NCBI GenBank assembly: GCA_902725215.1
Contig: CACUVI010000001.1
Span: forward strand, 310,001-374,000
Origin: Rhodospirillaceae bacterium LM-1
GTDB lineage: Bacteria > Pseudomonadota > Alphaproteobacteria > Rhodospirillales > WMHbin7
Reading direction: 5' to 3'
DNA: 64,000 nt
In this document: piece after piece, positions 27,445 through 35,635 of the stretch
Layout of the letters: each line of letters starts with the position of its first letter
How positions within the stretch are numbered: position 1 is the first letter of the stretch
Made by a program: the position numbers and the translations under genes
Notes under the pieces: model-generated
What the model was told of the DNA's origin: nothing
Database searches by the model: none
Seen by the model: the letters and a program-made list of their open reading frames with translations, nothing else

Positions 27445-29232
27445 TTACCCAAGATCGAAGTCAAGGTCGAACCCTTGGTCATGCTGGCGCTTTGCTGGCC
27501 TGCGGCGCTGACCGGCCATCAAGGCCGGGGCCTGCGGCGCTAGGTCGGTTCGCTCGATCTGTCGCTGCTTCATTTTTTCCCTCGCTTCCCGCGATGGCTG
27601 ATGAAGGGCCTGCGGCGCATGTTCCGGCCGCCCCTGCCCGCCCACCATGTCCTGAATCATTTTTTCGTTGACCCTGGCCTCCCCGAAAAACGGCCGATGC
27701 GCCGCCATGTCGGCGGAAATCTCACGGGCCAGCTTGTCGCGGGCGGCTTTTTTCGCCCCCCACTCTATATATTCTTGGCTATTTTTTTCGATCTTTCCTT
27801 CCCGAATCTGATTCCATGTCTCCCTGCATCTCGAGACCAATGATGAGTATTGATTCACGCGTTCTCTCGCTTCGTGTTTTCTGGACTGTTCTAGAATTTT
27901 GGATTTTTGAACATCGTCAAAAATCCCAGATTTTTCGAAACCATCAACGCTCTGAATCTCACGGGCCAGCTTGTCGCGGCCCCGCGATTTTCTGGAAATC
28001 TCGACATTGCGCGGATCATCGAATTTTAGCTTCTGCTGCCCCCGCTCCCGCATCAATCCGGCGATTTCGCGATTCTTCATTTTCAAGTTTTCAGCGTCCT
28101 TCGCGAGTTCAGGATTTGCAATTTTCGCAGCCTCGTAAATCTCGCGCTCTTGTTGTTTTTTCCTAGCAAATGCAACAAGTTCTGACGATTCTAGAATCTG
28201 CTGCCGCTCATTTTGATATCGCTGCCGCTCAAGCCGGACGCGGTGACGAAAATGCGCTTTTCCTGATTCGATTTCTACGGCCATCATAATTTTTGTTAAG
28301 GCGTTCCCACCAAAAACTTTGGTCAAAAGCGATGCCTGCTTTCTGTCTGAATCGATATCCTCGCGGCGCTGCTGATGCCGTTTTTTCGCCTCGTCCAGTT
28401 TTGCGGAAAGCTCAATTTTTTGCCGTCGCGATTTTTCGAAATCAGGCCCCGGAAAATCCTTAGAAATCGCCTGTTCGCGAGTTTTTCCGGACTTGATTTC
28501 GAGCGCATTTTGCGCAGGCCCGCGATGTAAAGTCGGGGCTTTTTCGAGTCCCCGCTCCTTGAAGGATAGCCATTCAACGGTATCCTGGATTCCGCGTTCC
28601 TGAAGCCGTTCATTTTGCCAATCTGCGACATAACGCTTTGAATCGAGCATCCAGTTTTTTAGGTCAGCGCGATCCTTGAATGGCGCGGATTTGCTACGCG
28701 AACACTCCCCGTTTTTTTCGATTTCGCGCGTCGAATGAAGGATGTGAACATGAAGATTTCCGGGCTTTGAATGGACCGCAAATTCGGCGGCCATCCCGAA
28801 TTTTGCCAAGCGTTCCGAGCAAAATTTCTGGGCCAATTCGAAGGCATCGTCCGGTGTTAAGTCATTGTGAACGCTTAAAATAATGCGATGTGCAGGGCTG
28901 GCGGTCGATCTCTCGGCCGCCGCCCTGTATGGATCCCTGCGAAAGCGATGATCCAGGATTCTATCCTCCTCTGAATCGACATGCCTCCACATGTCGGCGG
29001 GGTTTTTCCGCCAGTTTTCCGCCAATTCAGCGTTTAAATTTTCAGGAAAAACAAGGCCAAAGCCGGTCAGTTCATCAATCTTATCCGCGTGCTTGCCTTC
29101 CCTGAAATCGTATTCATGAGCCGCCTCGAGGCGGCCACGACGAATGTAATTTGAGTTTTCGGCCGCGTCACGGCTGCCGCGACCGTCGGCGGAATCTCGC
29201 CTTAAAAATCTCGCGGAAAATGTCAATTCCAT
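27445..29232 (-). CDS. mobA: MobA/MobL family relaxase (MOBQ type)
   Basis: 595 residues. The relaxase domain is about 1-230: a candidate catalytic Tyr29 in NSNYIRRGRLEAA, the HRIILSVHNDLT motif near 115-126, and the metal-binding HVHILHSTRE at 161-170. The remainder is charged coiled-coil, ending in a Gln/Arg-rich tail with QAPALM. It would nick oriT and pilot the strand into a recipient. A strong ribosome site (gaggggaggg) precedes the ATG. It is divergent from the coupling-protein operon, with the oriT candidate between. Confidence 0.92.
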   Translation of the reverse strand: MELTFSARFLRRDSADGRGSRDAAENSNYIRRGRLEAAHEYDFREGKHADKIDELTGFGLVFPENLNAELAENWRKNPADMWRHVDSEEDRILDHRFRRDPYRAAAERSTASPAHRIILSVHNDLTPDDAFELAQKFCSERLAKFGMAAEFAVHSKPGNLHVHILHSTREIEKNGECSRSKSAPFKDRADLKNWMLDSKRYVADWQNERLQERGIQDTVEWLSFKERGLEKAPTLHRGPAQNALEIKSGKTREQAISKDFPGPDFEKSRRQKIELSAKLDEAKKRHQQRREDIDSDRKQASLLTKVFGGNALTKIMMAVEIESGKAHFRHRVRLERQRYQNERQQILESSELVAFARKKQQEREIYEAAKIANPELAKDAENLKMKNREIAGLMRERGQQKLKFDDPRNVEISRKSRGRDKLAREIQSVDGFEKSGIFDDVQKSKILEQSRKHEARERVNQYSSLVSRCRETWNQIREGKIEKNSQEYIEWGAKKAARDKLAREISADMAAHRPFFGEARVNEKMIQDMVGGQGRPEHAPQALHQPSREAREKMKQRQIERTDLAPQAPALMAGQRRRPAKRQHDQGFDLDFDLG

Positions 29233-29811
29233 CGATGCGCCCTCCCCTCGTTTTCGCAGAATGCCGGAAATTCATTTGTGGCCTGCGGCGCAAGTGCAGA
29301 ATCGAATAAACCGCAATTCCGCAAATTTGCGAAAATCGCGAAAATCCGGTCTGTTAAATCGGGGGAAAAATCGAAAAAGCACGACACGGCGAAAGCTCCA
29401 GTTTGGAGGTTTGTTATTTTTTCGCGTGGTTGTCGTGTGGTTGTTGGCGCTGGCGTGAATCCCGCGCACCCGAAGATATGGCCCATAATCTTGCGGATAC
29501 GTCAAGGTCGTTTTTCTGATTTTTGCTAAAAAAAAGCGCCGCAGGCCAACAAAGCGCGGCCCTGTGAACACAGGGCCTTTAGTGCGCCTTCCTTAAAAAC
29601 TCACAAAACAGGTACATGTATTCTAGCAAGCCACATCGCAGCATGTGTCAAACCTGTAAGATAATGACAGTATATGTAATGCGAAAATCACTGAATTACT
29701 GAATATAGCCCCGCTAACGACTGTCAAATCTCTGGTACAAAATCCAACTTGATTTTATAAAAACGAACACATATATTAATTTAACTGTTTCGCTATTACA
29801 TAGAGGTTGCA
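29233..29811. other. Mobilization intergenic region
   Basis: 579 bases between divergent mobilization genes. It is AT-rich with many gcgaaaat and cgcaa motifs, a 12-bp palindrome cgcaaatttgcg at 29320-29331, and two inverted copies of ggcctgcggcgc (29280-29291 and 29536-29547). The right half holds the oriT candidate. Frames of 80-100 codons here overlap each other on both strands and show no family features. Confidence 0.5.
29558..29592 (+). other. oriT: Candidate origin of transfer (RSF1010/MOBQ-like oriT)
   Basis: A perfect 9-bp inverted repeat GGCCCTGTG-aa-CACAGGGCC (29558-29577) is followed at once by TTTAGTGCGCCTTCC (29578-29592). RSF1010-type oriTs have an inverted repeat and then a nic sequence close to TAAGTGCG/CCCT. 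The expected nick by that comparison is after G29586. The site lies about 330 bases upstream of a MOBQ relaxase, the normal location. Confidence 0.7.
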
Positions 29812-30159
29812 ATGACTGCAAAAAGTGAAAAAACACAACTAACCGCTTTGGAACGAAAGCAAAAAGCGGCTGCCGCCCTGAATCGCGCGCGGGAAAAGTA
29901 TCGAAATATCGAAAAAGTTTGTGCACGAAATCTGCAAAAACGGCTGATTCTACTTTCAGGATCGACTACCGATAAGTTGATGACCCTCGACGATGAGGCA
30001 TTCCAGGCCGCTTTGTATTTAGCGGCCCGCGCCGCCGAGAACCCGGATATTTTGAAGCAGGCGGCGGCGCTGTCGGCGGCGGCGGTCGCTGGCGGCCTTA
30101 TTTCTTTGATTCGGCTGCCCCCCGAGAAGATCGAACAGGTTGAGCGTTTGTCTCTCTAG
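29812..30159 (+). CDS. Small basic protein, possible mobilization accessory
   Basis: 115 residues. The N-terminal half is Lys/Arg/Ala-rich and helical (ALERKQKAAAALNRAREKYR), the middle is EAFQAALYLAARAAE, and a hydrophobic patch AAAVAGGLISLI lies near the end. Its position between oriT and the coupling-protein gene, and its size, fit MobC/TraD-like accessory proteins that help the relaxase bind oriT. No specific motif proves this. Ribosome site gagg lies 5 bases before the ATG. Confidence 0.55.
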   Translation: MTAKSEKTQLTALERKQKAAAALNRAREKYRNIEKVCARNLQKRLILLSGSTTDKLMTLDDEAFQAALYLAARAAENPDILKQAAALSAAAVAGGLISLIRLPPEKIEQVERLSL

Positions 30160-30172
30160 TCTGTTTTTTTTT

Positions 30173-30190
30173 GGCGGCCTTTGAGCCGCC
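30173..30190 (+). terminator. Hairpin after the mobilization accessory gene
   Basis: GGCGGC/GCCGCC stem with a 6-base loop, preceded by a T-run (30163-30172) rather than followed by one. It could end transcription leftward or act as a pause site. A rho-independent role on the plus strand is doubtful because no U-tract follows. Confidence 0.3.
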
Positions 30191-30194
30191 CGGT

Positions 30195-30247
30195 AGTCCT
30201 GCGCGGCAGGCTGACCTTCCTGTAAGTCCCGGCTTTGAAGTCCGGGC
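30195..30247 (+). ncRNA. Hairpin leader upstream of the coupling-protein gene
   Basis: Second copy of the leader element at 24444-24495 (minus). It contains CTGC-GCG-GCAG and a CCCGG/CCGGG hairpin and ends 38 bases before the coupling-protein ATG. Same sense and similar distance to the gene as the other copy, with one compensatory stem change between copies, suggest an RNA or operator element controlling both genes. Confidence 0.55.
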
Positions 30248-30285
30248 ACCCCAAAAATCAAATTACTGGAACGAAAGGGGCCATC

Positions 30286-32448
30286 ATGGCCGAATCAGAA
30301 CTGTTTGCCGCCCTCTCTGCTGCTTCGTCAGCCCCTTCCCCCTCAATGGCGCTGGCCGAAGAAGAGGAGGTGGCAGATTCGCCACCTCCTCCCGCCGCGC
30401 AACCGCCCGAAAATCTCACATTTGATGAGATTTATGGCGATGCTGGCCGCCCCGAAACCTCTTCATTTTTTCGCCTGCTCCCTGACCTGATTTTCTCCAT
30501 TCTTGCCCTCGTCTCCGGGGCGGCCTGGCTATCTCGAGCCTCTGCCTCGAATCTACCTATCTTGCTCGATTATCCATTATTGCTGGGCGCGGTCCAGGGC
30601 GCTGGCGTCCTTCTCCCTTTCTTCGTTTTGTCCCTTTCCCTTCGGCCGCTTTGGCAGGTTGCCGGGCTTGCCTCTGCCCTCGCCCTGGCGACCTTTAACC
30701 TTTTTAGCTTCATCCATCTATGGTCAACGACAATAAATATAGTCCCCTATTGGCTATCCGGCCTGCGTCTTTCATTTAATTCGCCGGATTTTCTGACAAT
30801 TCTAGGCCAAACTCTCAATATAGCGCCTGAATATATAGGCAATTATGCGTCGTGGGCGCTGGCAAACAACTTTGCAAGCGCGGCTACTATTCTTGTTTCC
30901 GTTGTTATTTTTGCGGAACTACTTAACGACTGGCAAGATAAGACTGCAAATCGCGACCACCTCGGCAGAAAAATAGCGGAAAACACCCCGCACCACGTTA
31001 GCCGCTTTATGCCGTTGAAAAACATCGAGAAATTCTTCTCGAAAGGCAATCTGATCCTCGGCCAACTTGGCAAAGGGGCGCGGTCAACCCTTGTGCTTTA
31101 CAACTTAGAGGCGCATGTAATCGCCCTCGCCCCATCCCGCGTGGGCAAGGGAACGGCGTTTGCAATTCCAAATATCCTTACAAATCATTGGGTTGGCAGT
31201 CGTTTAATCATGGATACCAAGGGTGAAGCGGCCATGGTTTGCCGGAAAAATGGCAGACAAATCAGGCTATTAGACCCGTTCGGCATGGTCAAATCCCGCC
31301 TCGGTGATGAAGCGCCCCCCGCCCTTCGGTACAATCCGCTAGATTTAGTGCGTCCAGGCGAAGAAATGCGCCGAGACGCACAAGCGATAGCTAGCGCCAT
31401 CTGCCCAATTCCGGGCAAGGCGAACGCGACGGCGCAGCATTTTGCCAGCGCCGCCAACGATTTGATTTCCGGGACGATCTGCTGGGTTTGCTCGATTTAT
31501 CCGCCGGAAAGTAGAAACTTAATAAAAGTGTATGAGTTGCTGACTTTGGGCGATGACGTCAGCGAAGAGGATGACGACGACCGCCCACGCGATCCGCTCA
31601 ATCCTCGATCCTTCGATGATCTAATGATAAGCATGCAGGCGAACCCGCAAATCGGATATCGCGCACCGTTTGACGCAGCCGCCCGCGTCGCGAGGGCTGG
31701 CGCAAACGAAAGAGGTGGAATTTTATCGACGGTTAAGAATAGCATTGGTTTTCTTGGCTTGCCTGAAATTCAGCGTTGCCTTTCCGCCTCGGATTTTCCC
31801 CTCGATAAGGCGATCCTGGCAGGCGGTCGGGATATCTTCCTCGTTGTCCCCCCCGATCTTTTGGAGGCCTTATCTGGTTGGCTTCGCGTGATGCTAATTA
31901 TACCACGGATAACTGTCGTGCGGGAAAAACCGAAGCATCGGGCCATGGTCCTGATCGATGAGGCCGCCCAGCTTGGTTACTTGTCTAATCTGCAAAATGA
32001 CTTTGCACAGATGGCTGGTTTCAATCTCTCATATTGCGTCATTACTCAGAATAACGCAGCAATGAGAAATATATACGGCGAGATGTGGGAAAGCATTACC
32101 ACGAATGCTGAGGTTATACTTTATCTGGGAACGGCACGGACTGACAACACGAGTGCCAAAGAAATTAGCGCACTGCTCGGAACCGTTCCTCTTGTCGATG
32201 AAGGCCACGAAAGCAAATCCTGCAAGGATATGTCCGGTCCTGGCGACACGACGACAAGCAAGTCAAAGTCCGTAGCTGTCGTTCCTCTTGTATCTCCCGC
32301 TGAAATTCTGGAAATGCCGAAGGGTGAACTTTTCATTCTTGCAGGTATTTCTGGCGGTCGGCGCGATCCTGTTCGTTGCCGATTTGCAAATTACTTCGCG
32401 AGGCCAGACCTTAATAAACTGGCCTGCCCGAATCCGTATCGCCAATAA
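30286..32448 (+). CDS. VirD4/TraG type IV coupling protein
   Basis: 720 residues from the ATG giving MAESELFAAL. An acidic, Pro-rich N-terminus is followed by several transmembrane segments (about 60-225). The ATPase domain has Walker A APSRVGKGTAF near 281-291, the MDTKGEA segment, and Walker B VLIDEAAQLG near 555. It docks the relaxase-DNA complex to a type IV secretion channel. The gene is long for the family because of an extra membrane region. It runs 15 bases ahead of the VirB6-like gene in one operon. Confidence 0.93.
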   Translation: MAESELFAALSAASSAPSPSMALAEEEEVADSPPPPAAQPPENLTFDEIYGDAGRPETSSFFRLLPDLIFSILALVSGAAWLSRASASNLPILLDYPLLLGAVQGAGVLLPFFVLSLSLRPLWQVAGLASALALATFNLFSFIHLWSTTINIVPYWLSGLRLSFNSPDFLTILGQTLNIAPEYIGNYASWALANNFASAATILVSVVIFAELLNDWQDKTANRDHLGRKIAENTPHHVSRFMPLKNIEKFFSKGNLILGQLGKGARSTLVLYNLEAHVIALAPSRVGKGTAFAIPNILTNHWVGSRLIMDTKGEAAMVCRKNGRQIRLLDPFGMVKSRLGDEAPPALRYNPLDLVRPGEEMRRDAQAIASAICPIPGKANATAQHFASAANDLISGTICWVCSIYPPESRNLIKVYELLTLGDDVSEEDDDDRPRDPLNPRSFDDLMISMQANPQIGYRAPFDAAARVARAGANERGGILSTVKNSIGFLGLPEIQRCLSASDFPLDKAILAGGRDIFLVVPPDLLEALSGWLRVMLIIPRITVVREKPKHRAMVLIDEAAQLGYLSNLQNDFAQMAGFNLSYCVITQNNAAMRNIYGEMWESITTNAEVILYLGTARTDNTSAKEISALLGTVPLVDEGHESKSCKDMSGPGDTTTSKSKSVAVVPLVSPAEILEMPKGELFILAGISGGRRDPVRCRFANYFARPDLNKLACPNPYRQ

Positions 32449-32463
32449 TAAGGAGTCCGAACA

Positions 32464-33882
32464 ATGGAAAAGTTAACGAATTCAATAGCATCCGCATCCT
32501 TGCCAATCGGTGAGCCGTGGGGAAACGGACTCGGCCTAGTCGATGCCATCATGACTCTTTTATCTCGAATCTTTGACGCTGGCGGCACGACAATTGACAC
32601 TGTTTACAAGGTGTTAGGGCCGGTTTCATACATGATCGCGGCTGGCGGGCTGATAATTGTTCTTGTTATCGAGGCCATGCGATTCCAGGCTGCCTCGATG
32701 GAAGGGGGAGGGCCTGAAAAACCGCTCTGGCGGTTGGGAAAGCTGTTCCTCGTGGCTGTGATTTACGGAACCATCGCCGCCAGCCCGGCTACGACTTCAA
32801 ACTTCCTGAGAGAGTGGATTTATCAGCCGATCATGGGAACTGGGCTTGCGGTTTCTTCTTCCATTGTTTCCTCGATGTCCCTCCCCTCCTCTTCGTCCGC
32901 GAATCCATATTGCGGAAGCGGCGGCGGCGGCACTTGGGAACGCGAAAAAGCCGAATTTCTTTGCACTTCTTCGTCCCTAGTGAAAGCGGTCGCGTTGCCC
33001 ATAACTTTGGGCGATCTCGCGTGGCAAAAAGCAGCCTCTTCGACGGTCGATGACGTGAGATTAGCCTTGAAAAACAAGAGCTTGCACGAGCAGGAATTAG
33101 CTGCTGCCGTCGCGAATGATTCCAGCGTTTTGGGGAAAATCGCGGAGGCCCGCGCCGCCATGGTCGAGACGGATAGCTCGGTGCCCGATTTCATCAAAAG
33201 TGGAGTCGATAACCTTGGAATTCGCGCACAATTAATCATTGTTGCCATGATCTACTACGCCCTCGGCCTGGCGCTAGTCTTAGTCTTCGGCCTGCTCCTC
33301 GCTAGCCTCGTTGTCCAGGTTTTCCTTTTCTCGAGCTTCTTCCCTATCGTCTTGTTGGGGTTACTTTTTTCCCCGCTTCGCCCCGCTTTGGAGACTACAA
33401 TAAAGGGGATTGCGGCAAGCGCAATAACCTTGGTTGGCTGGTCCATCGTTGTCTCAATCATGACGAATCTTGTCGTCGCTCAAATCGGCGAAGTTTTGAA
33501 TGAATCGGTCGCCTCTTTGACTTATTCGGTCAACTCGAATGGCGGCCAAATGTATGATTCTGCAAGCCTTTTGTATGGTCAGTTGGCCTTCGGTAGCGTG
33601 ATGATTTGGGTCGTTATTTTTGCGGCTGGCAGCTACGTTTTGATGTCGATGGCGCAGGGTGTCGCGGCCGCTCTGACCGGCGGCCATAGTGACGGCCTAG
33701 GGGCGGCTAGAAGTGCCGCAAACGCTGTTGTCGTAGCGGCTGCCGTCGCTGCCGGGCAGGTCGCTGGAAAAATAAATGGAGCGATCTCGACGGATTCCTT
33801 GCCCCAGGGCGGCGGAAATTCTGGGGAAAAAAGCAGCCCGTTCTTAAAAGGGTCGGGGGACGGCGGCGGCCCGCCCAACTAG
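32464..33882 (+). CDS. VirB6/TrbL-like inner-membrane protein
   Basis: 472 residues. An amphipathic N-terminus and early membrane helices (about 50-75, 90-110) are followed by a soluble loop with a cysteine pair (PYCGSG and EFLCTSS, near 147 and 164). Then come four or five strong membrane helices (about 255-420) and a Gly/Ser-rich tail. This layout, including the GLLFSPLRP stretch, is that of VirB6/TrbL channel proteins. It is the only mating-channel component seen in the element. Strong ribosome site (aaggag). Confidence 0.8.
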   Translation: MEKLTNSIASASLPIGEPWGNGLGLVDAIMTLLSRIFDAGGTTIDTVYKVLGPVSYMIAAGGLIIVLVIEAMRFQAASMEGGGPEKPLWRLGKLFLVAVIYGTIAASPATTSNFLREWIYQPIMGTGLAVSSSIVSSMSLPSSSSANPYCGSGGGGTWEREKAEFLCTSSSLVKAVALPITLGDLAWQKAASSTVDDVRLALKNKSLHEQELAAAVANDSSVLGKIAEARAAMVETDSSVPDFIKSGVDNLGIRAQLIIVAMIYYALGLALVLVFGLLLASLVVQVFLFSSFFPIVLLGLLFSPLRPALETTIKGIAASAITLVGWSIVVSIMTNLVVAQIGEVLNESVASLTYSVNSNGGQMYDSASLLYGQLAFGSVMIWVVIFAAGSYVLMSMAQGVAAALTGGHSDGLGAARSAANAVVVAAAVAAGQVAGKINGAISTDSLPQGGGNSGEKSSPFLKGSGDGGGPPN

Positions 33883-33905
33883 GTCAAAATTTCCTTGCCC
33901 TTTGG

Positions 33906-33936
33906 AAAGCCGGGACAAAAACCCGGCTTTCTTTTT
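33906..33936 (+). terminator. Intrinsic terminator of the coupling-protein operon
   Basis: Nine-bp stem aaagccggg/cccggcttt with a 7-base loop followed by ctttttg. It begins 23 bases after the VirB6-like stop codon. Confidence 0.85.
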
Positions 33937-33957
33937 GCTTCTTAATGCAAGTCCCTT

Positions 33958-34135
33958 GGTCGATGCGTAGAGCATCGAAATTCAAGCCGAGAGTCCCTCG
34001 GCCCGATGCCTCCTGGGCCAACATGGCCCGTAGGAAGCCGTCAAGGCCCCAAAGGGCCTGAGGAGGTGGTGCGGGCGCAGCGCTTGCGAGCCTCGGCTCC
34101 CCAGGTTGCCTTTATGGCTTCCGTGGGCCGTGTTA
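33958..34135 (+). ncRNA. GC-rich multi-hairpin block, candidate structured RNA
   Basis: Four short perfect hairpins follow one another: cgatgc/gcatcg (33961-33977), gccgag/ctcggc (33986-34002), gggcc/ggccc (34015-34029) and aggccc/gggcct (34044-34059). Longer pairings are possible: GCCTCC with GGAGGT, and GGAAGCC with GGCTTCC. The block is GC-rich inside an AT-rich region and has no convincing gene. A known RNA family could not be assigned; either strand might be transcribed. Confidence 0.4.
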
Positions 34136-34166
34136 CCTAAAAAATGTGATGCCGCAAAATAGGCGG

Positions 34167-34442
34167 ATATCACATTAGCCAAAAAAGGGCCTGAAAACAT
34201 CCTGCATAAAATATGGCGAATATCACATTAGCCAAAAAATGGCCTGAAAACATCCTGCATCCAGAATGGCGAATATCACATTAGCCAAAAAAGGGCCTGA
34301 AAACGTCCTGCATTCAGGATGGCAAATATCACATTAGCTAAAAAACGGCCCGAAAACATCCTGCATTCAGAATGGCAAATATCACATTAGCCAAAAAACG
34401 GCCCGAAAACATCCTGCATCCAAGATGGCAAATATCACATTA
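34167..34442 (+). repeat. Five 53-bp tandem repeats plus a partial sixth
   Basis: ATATCACATTA recurs at 34167, 34220, 34273, 34326, 34379 and 34432, exactly 53 bases apart. Each unit continues with AGCC, A-rich, NGGCC(T/C)GAAAAC and ATCCTGCAT, then a slightly variable stretch before GATGGC. In unit 3 ATCCTG-CATT-CAGGAT is a near-perfect hairpin. There are no unique spacers, so it is not CRISPR. The array ends about 116 bases from attR and resembles iterons or a partition/replication site. Confidence 0.9.
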
Positions 34443-34481
34443 CCCGCCCCGTCCTTGGCGCTGGCAATGGGCAGGATATTT

Positions 34482-34501
34482 GTGCGTCCTATGTGCGTCC
34501 T
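34482..34501 (+). repeat. Right twin GTGCGTCCT repeat, candidate integrase arm site
   Basis: Identical 20-mer to 22531-22550 in the same orientation, 57 bases inside the right att core. See the left copy. Confidence 0.6.
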
Positions 34502-34510
34502 AGAAAGAGA

Positions 34511-34542
34511 CAAGGGGTTGGCTTAATTTTGCCAACCCCTTG
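34511..34542. terminator. Perfect 12-bp hairpin downstream of tRNA-Pro
   Basis: caaggggttggc and gccaaccccttg with an 8-base loop lie 17 bases beyond the tRNA 3' end, inside the element. It probably ends the leftward tRNA transcript, replacing the original downstream sequence. The U-tract is weak (GTCTCTTTC). Confidence 0.65.
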
Positions 34543-34558
34543 TAATTCCCTGGAATTT

Positions 34559-34635
<77 letters not shown>

Positions 34636-34662
34636 ACCGAGCCTTTGACAAGGCAGGCGCGG

Positions 34663-34691
34663 ACTATACTGAGGCGTTCGGGCAAAGAAAA
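34663..34691 (-). promoter_or_regulatory. Possible tRNA-Pro promoter
   Basis: On the minus strand TATAGT (34668-34663) lies 27 bases before the tRNA 5' end, with a weak TTTTCT 17 bases upstream. It overlaps no gene. The -35 match is poor. Confidence 0.35.
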
Positions 34692-34721
34692 GGGAAAAGA
34701 GACGCCGCTGGCAGGTTCTTT

Positions 34722-35207
34722 TCAACCTGCCTTGGCGCCAGCGGCCAGGATTTCCCGAAGCTCGACCAGTTCCTTCAATACCTCGCTCAGCAGAGTTTTC
34801 GACTCTTTTTCGGGCTTGGCGTCGGCTGGCGCCATGGCTGCGGGAAGGAGCGAAAGTTGCGCCGCCGCGATTATCGGAACAGACTTCGATTTGGGCGCTT
34901 CATAGGTTGGCGTCGAACCCGATGGAGCTGGCAACGCCTTGGGACTGGCCCCCAGCGCTTCCGCGCCCGATTTGTCGCGCAGCAGCTTCTGCACGCCCTT
35001 GATCGTATAGCCCTGGGCATAGAGCAGGTCTCGGATGCGCTTTAGCAACTCCACATCCTCGGGCCGGTAATAGCGCCGCCCGCCTGCCCTTTTCAACGGC
35101 TTGATTTGATTGAAACGTCCCTCCCAAAAGCGCAGCACATGCTGGGGAATATCCAAATCCCCGGCAACCTCACTGATGGTTCTGAAGGCCGTTTCTGACT
35201 TGCCCAT
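34722..35207 (-). CDS. MerR-family transcriptional regulator
   Basis: 161 residues. A winged helix-turn-helix fills about 8-78: [20 protein letters not shown], then [21 protein letters not shown] and [10 protein letters not shown]. The rest is Pro/Ala/Lys-rich with a short final helix. There are no effector cysteines, so it is not a metal sensor. This gene sits next to ihfA in many alphaproteobacteria; its target is not known to me. The ribosome site gagaaaggg precedes the ATG. Confidence 0.88.
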   Translation of the reverse strand: MGKSETAFRTISEVAGDLDIPQHVLRFWEGRFNQIKPLKRAGGRRYYRPEDVELLKRIRDLLYAQGYTIKGVQKLLRDKSGAEALGASPKALPAPSGSTPTYEAPKSKSVPIIAAAQLSLLPAAMAPADAKPEKESKTLLSEVLKELVELREILAAGAKAG

Positions 35208-35219
35208 GGAGAAAGGGAC

Positions 35220-35531
35220 TTACACTTTCTTGGCGTTCATGCCCTTGTTGATGCGAGACTTCAACAATTGCGATGGGCGGAACACCAGCACTCGGCGAGG
35301 AAGGATGGGAACCTCGGTGCCGGTTTTGGGATTGCGGCCAACCCGCTGTCCCTTGGACCGTACCGAAAAGCTGCCAAAAGAGGAGATCTTTACCGTGTCG
35401 CCCTTGGCCAAAGCCAGCGACATCTCTTCCAGAACGGTTTCGAGAAGGGCCGCCGATTCATTTCGGGAAAGGCCTACTTCTTCGTAAATTGCTTCACTCA
35501 GCTGCGCACGGGTGATGGTTTTCTCGGTCAT
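35220..35531 (-). CDS. ihfA: Integration host factor alpha subunit
   Basis: 103 residues of the HU/IHF family: [20 protein letters not shown] at the start, the beta-arm region [23 protein letters not shown], and LKSRIN at the end. The Pro in the arm tip (V-P-I) is the DNA-intercalating residue. It bends DNA with IhfB at sigma-54 promoters and att sites, so it may serve both NtrC-type promoters and the neighbouring element. Confidence 0.95.
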   Translation of the reverse strand: MTEKTITRAQLSEAIYEEVGLSRNESAALLETVLEEMSLALAKGDTVKISSFGSFSVRSKGQRVGRNPKTGTEVPILPRRVLVFRPSQLLKSRINKGMNAKKV

Positions 35532-35635
35532 CGATTCGGCCCCCCAGGCTCGTTAGTTACCTAACGGTAGCGCTTCAAGGAAAATCAGTCAATCCCGTCA
35601 AAGGGATGTAAGCCGGGATTCGAGCAAAAAAAGAG

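Noticed and set aside
29223-29486. 87-codon leftward frame near the relaxase start
   Set aside because: It overlaps competing frames on both strands, has no ribosome site or family features, and lies in a repeat-rich spacer.
33982-34200. 72-codon leftward frame in the hairpin block
   Set aside because: Its protein sequence is an odd mix driven by GC-rich hairpins and runs into the tandem repeats; a folded RNA explains the region better.
34167-34442. CRISPR array
   Set aside because: Units are 53-bp near-identical tandem repeats; there are no unique spacers between constant repeats and no cas genes.
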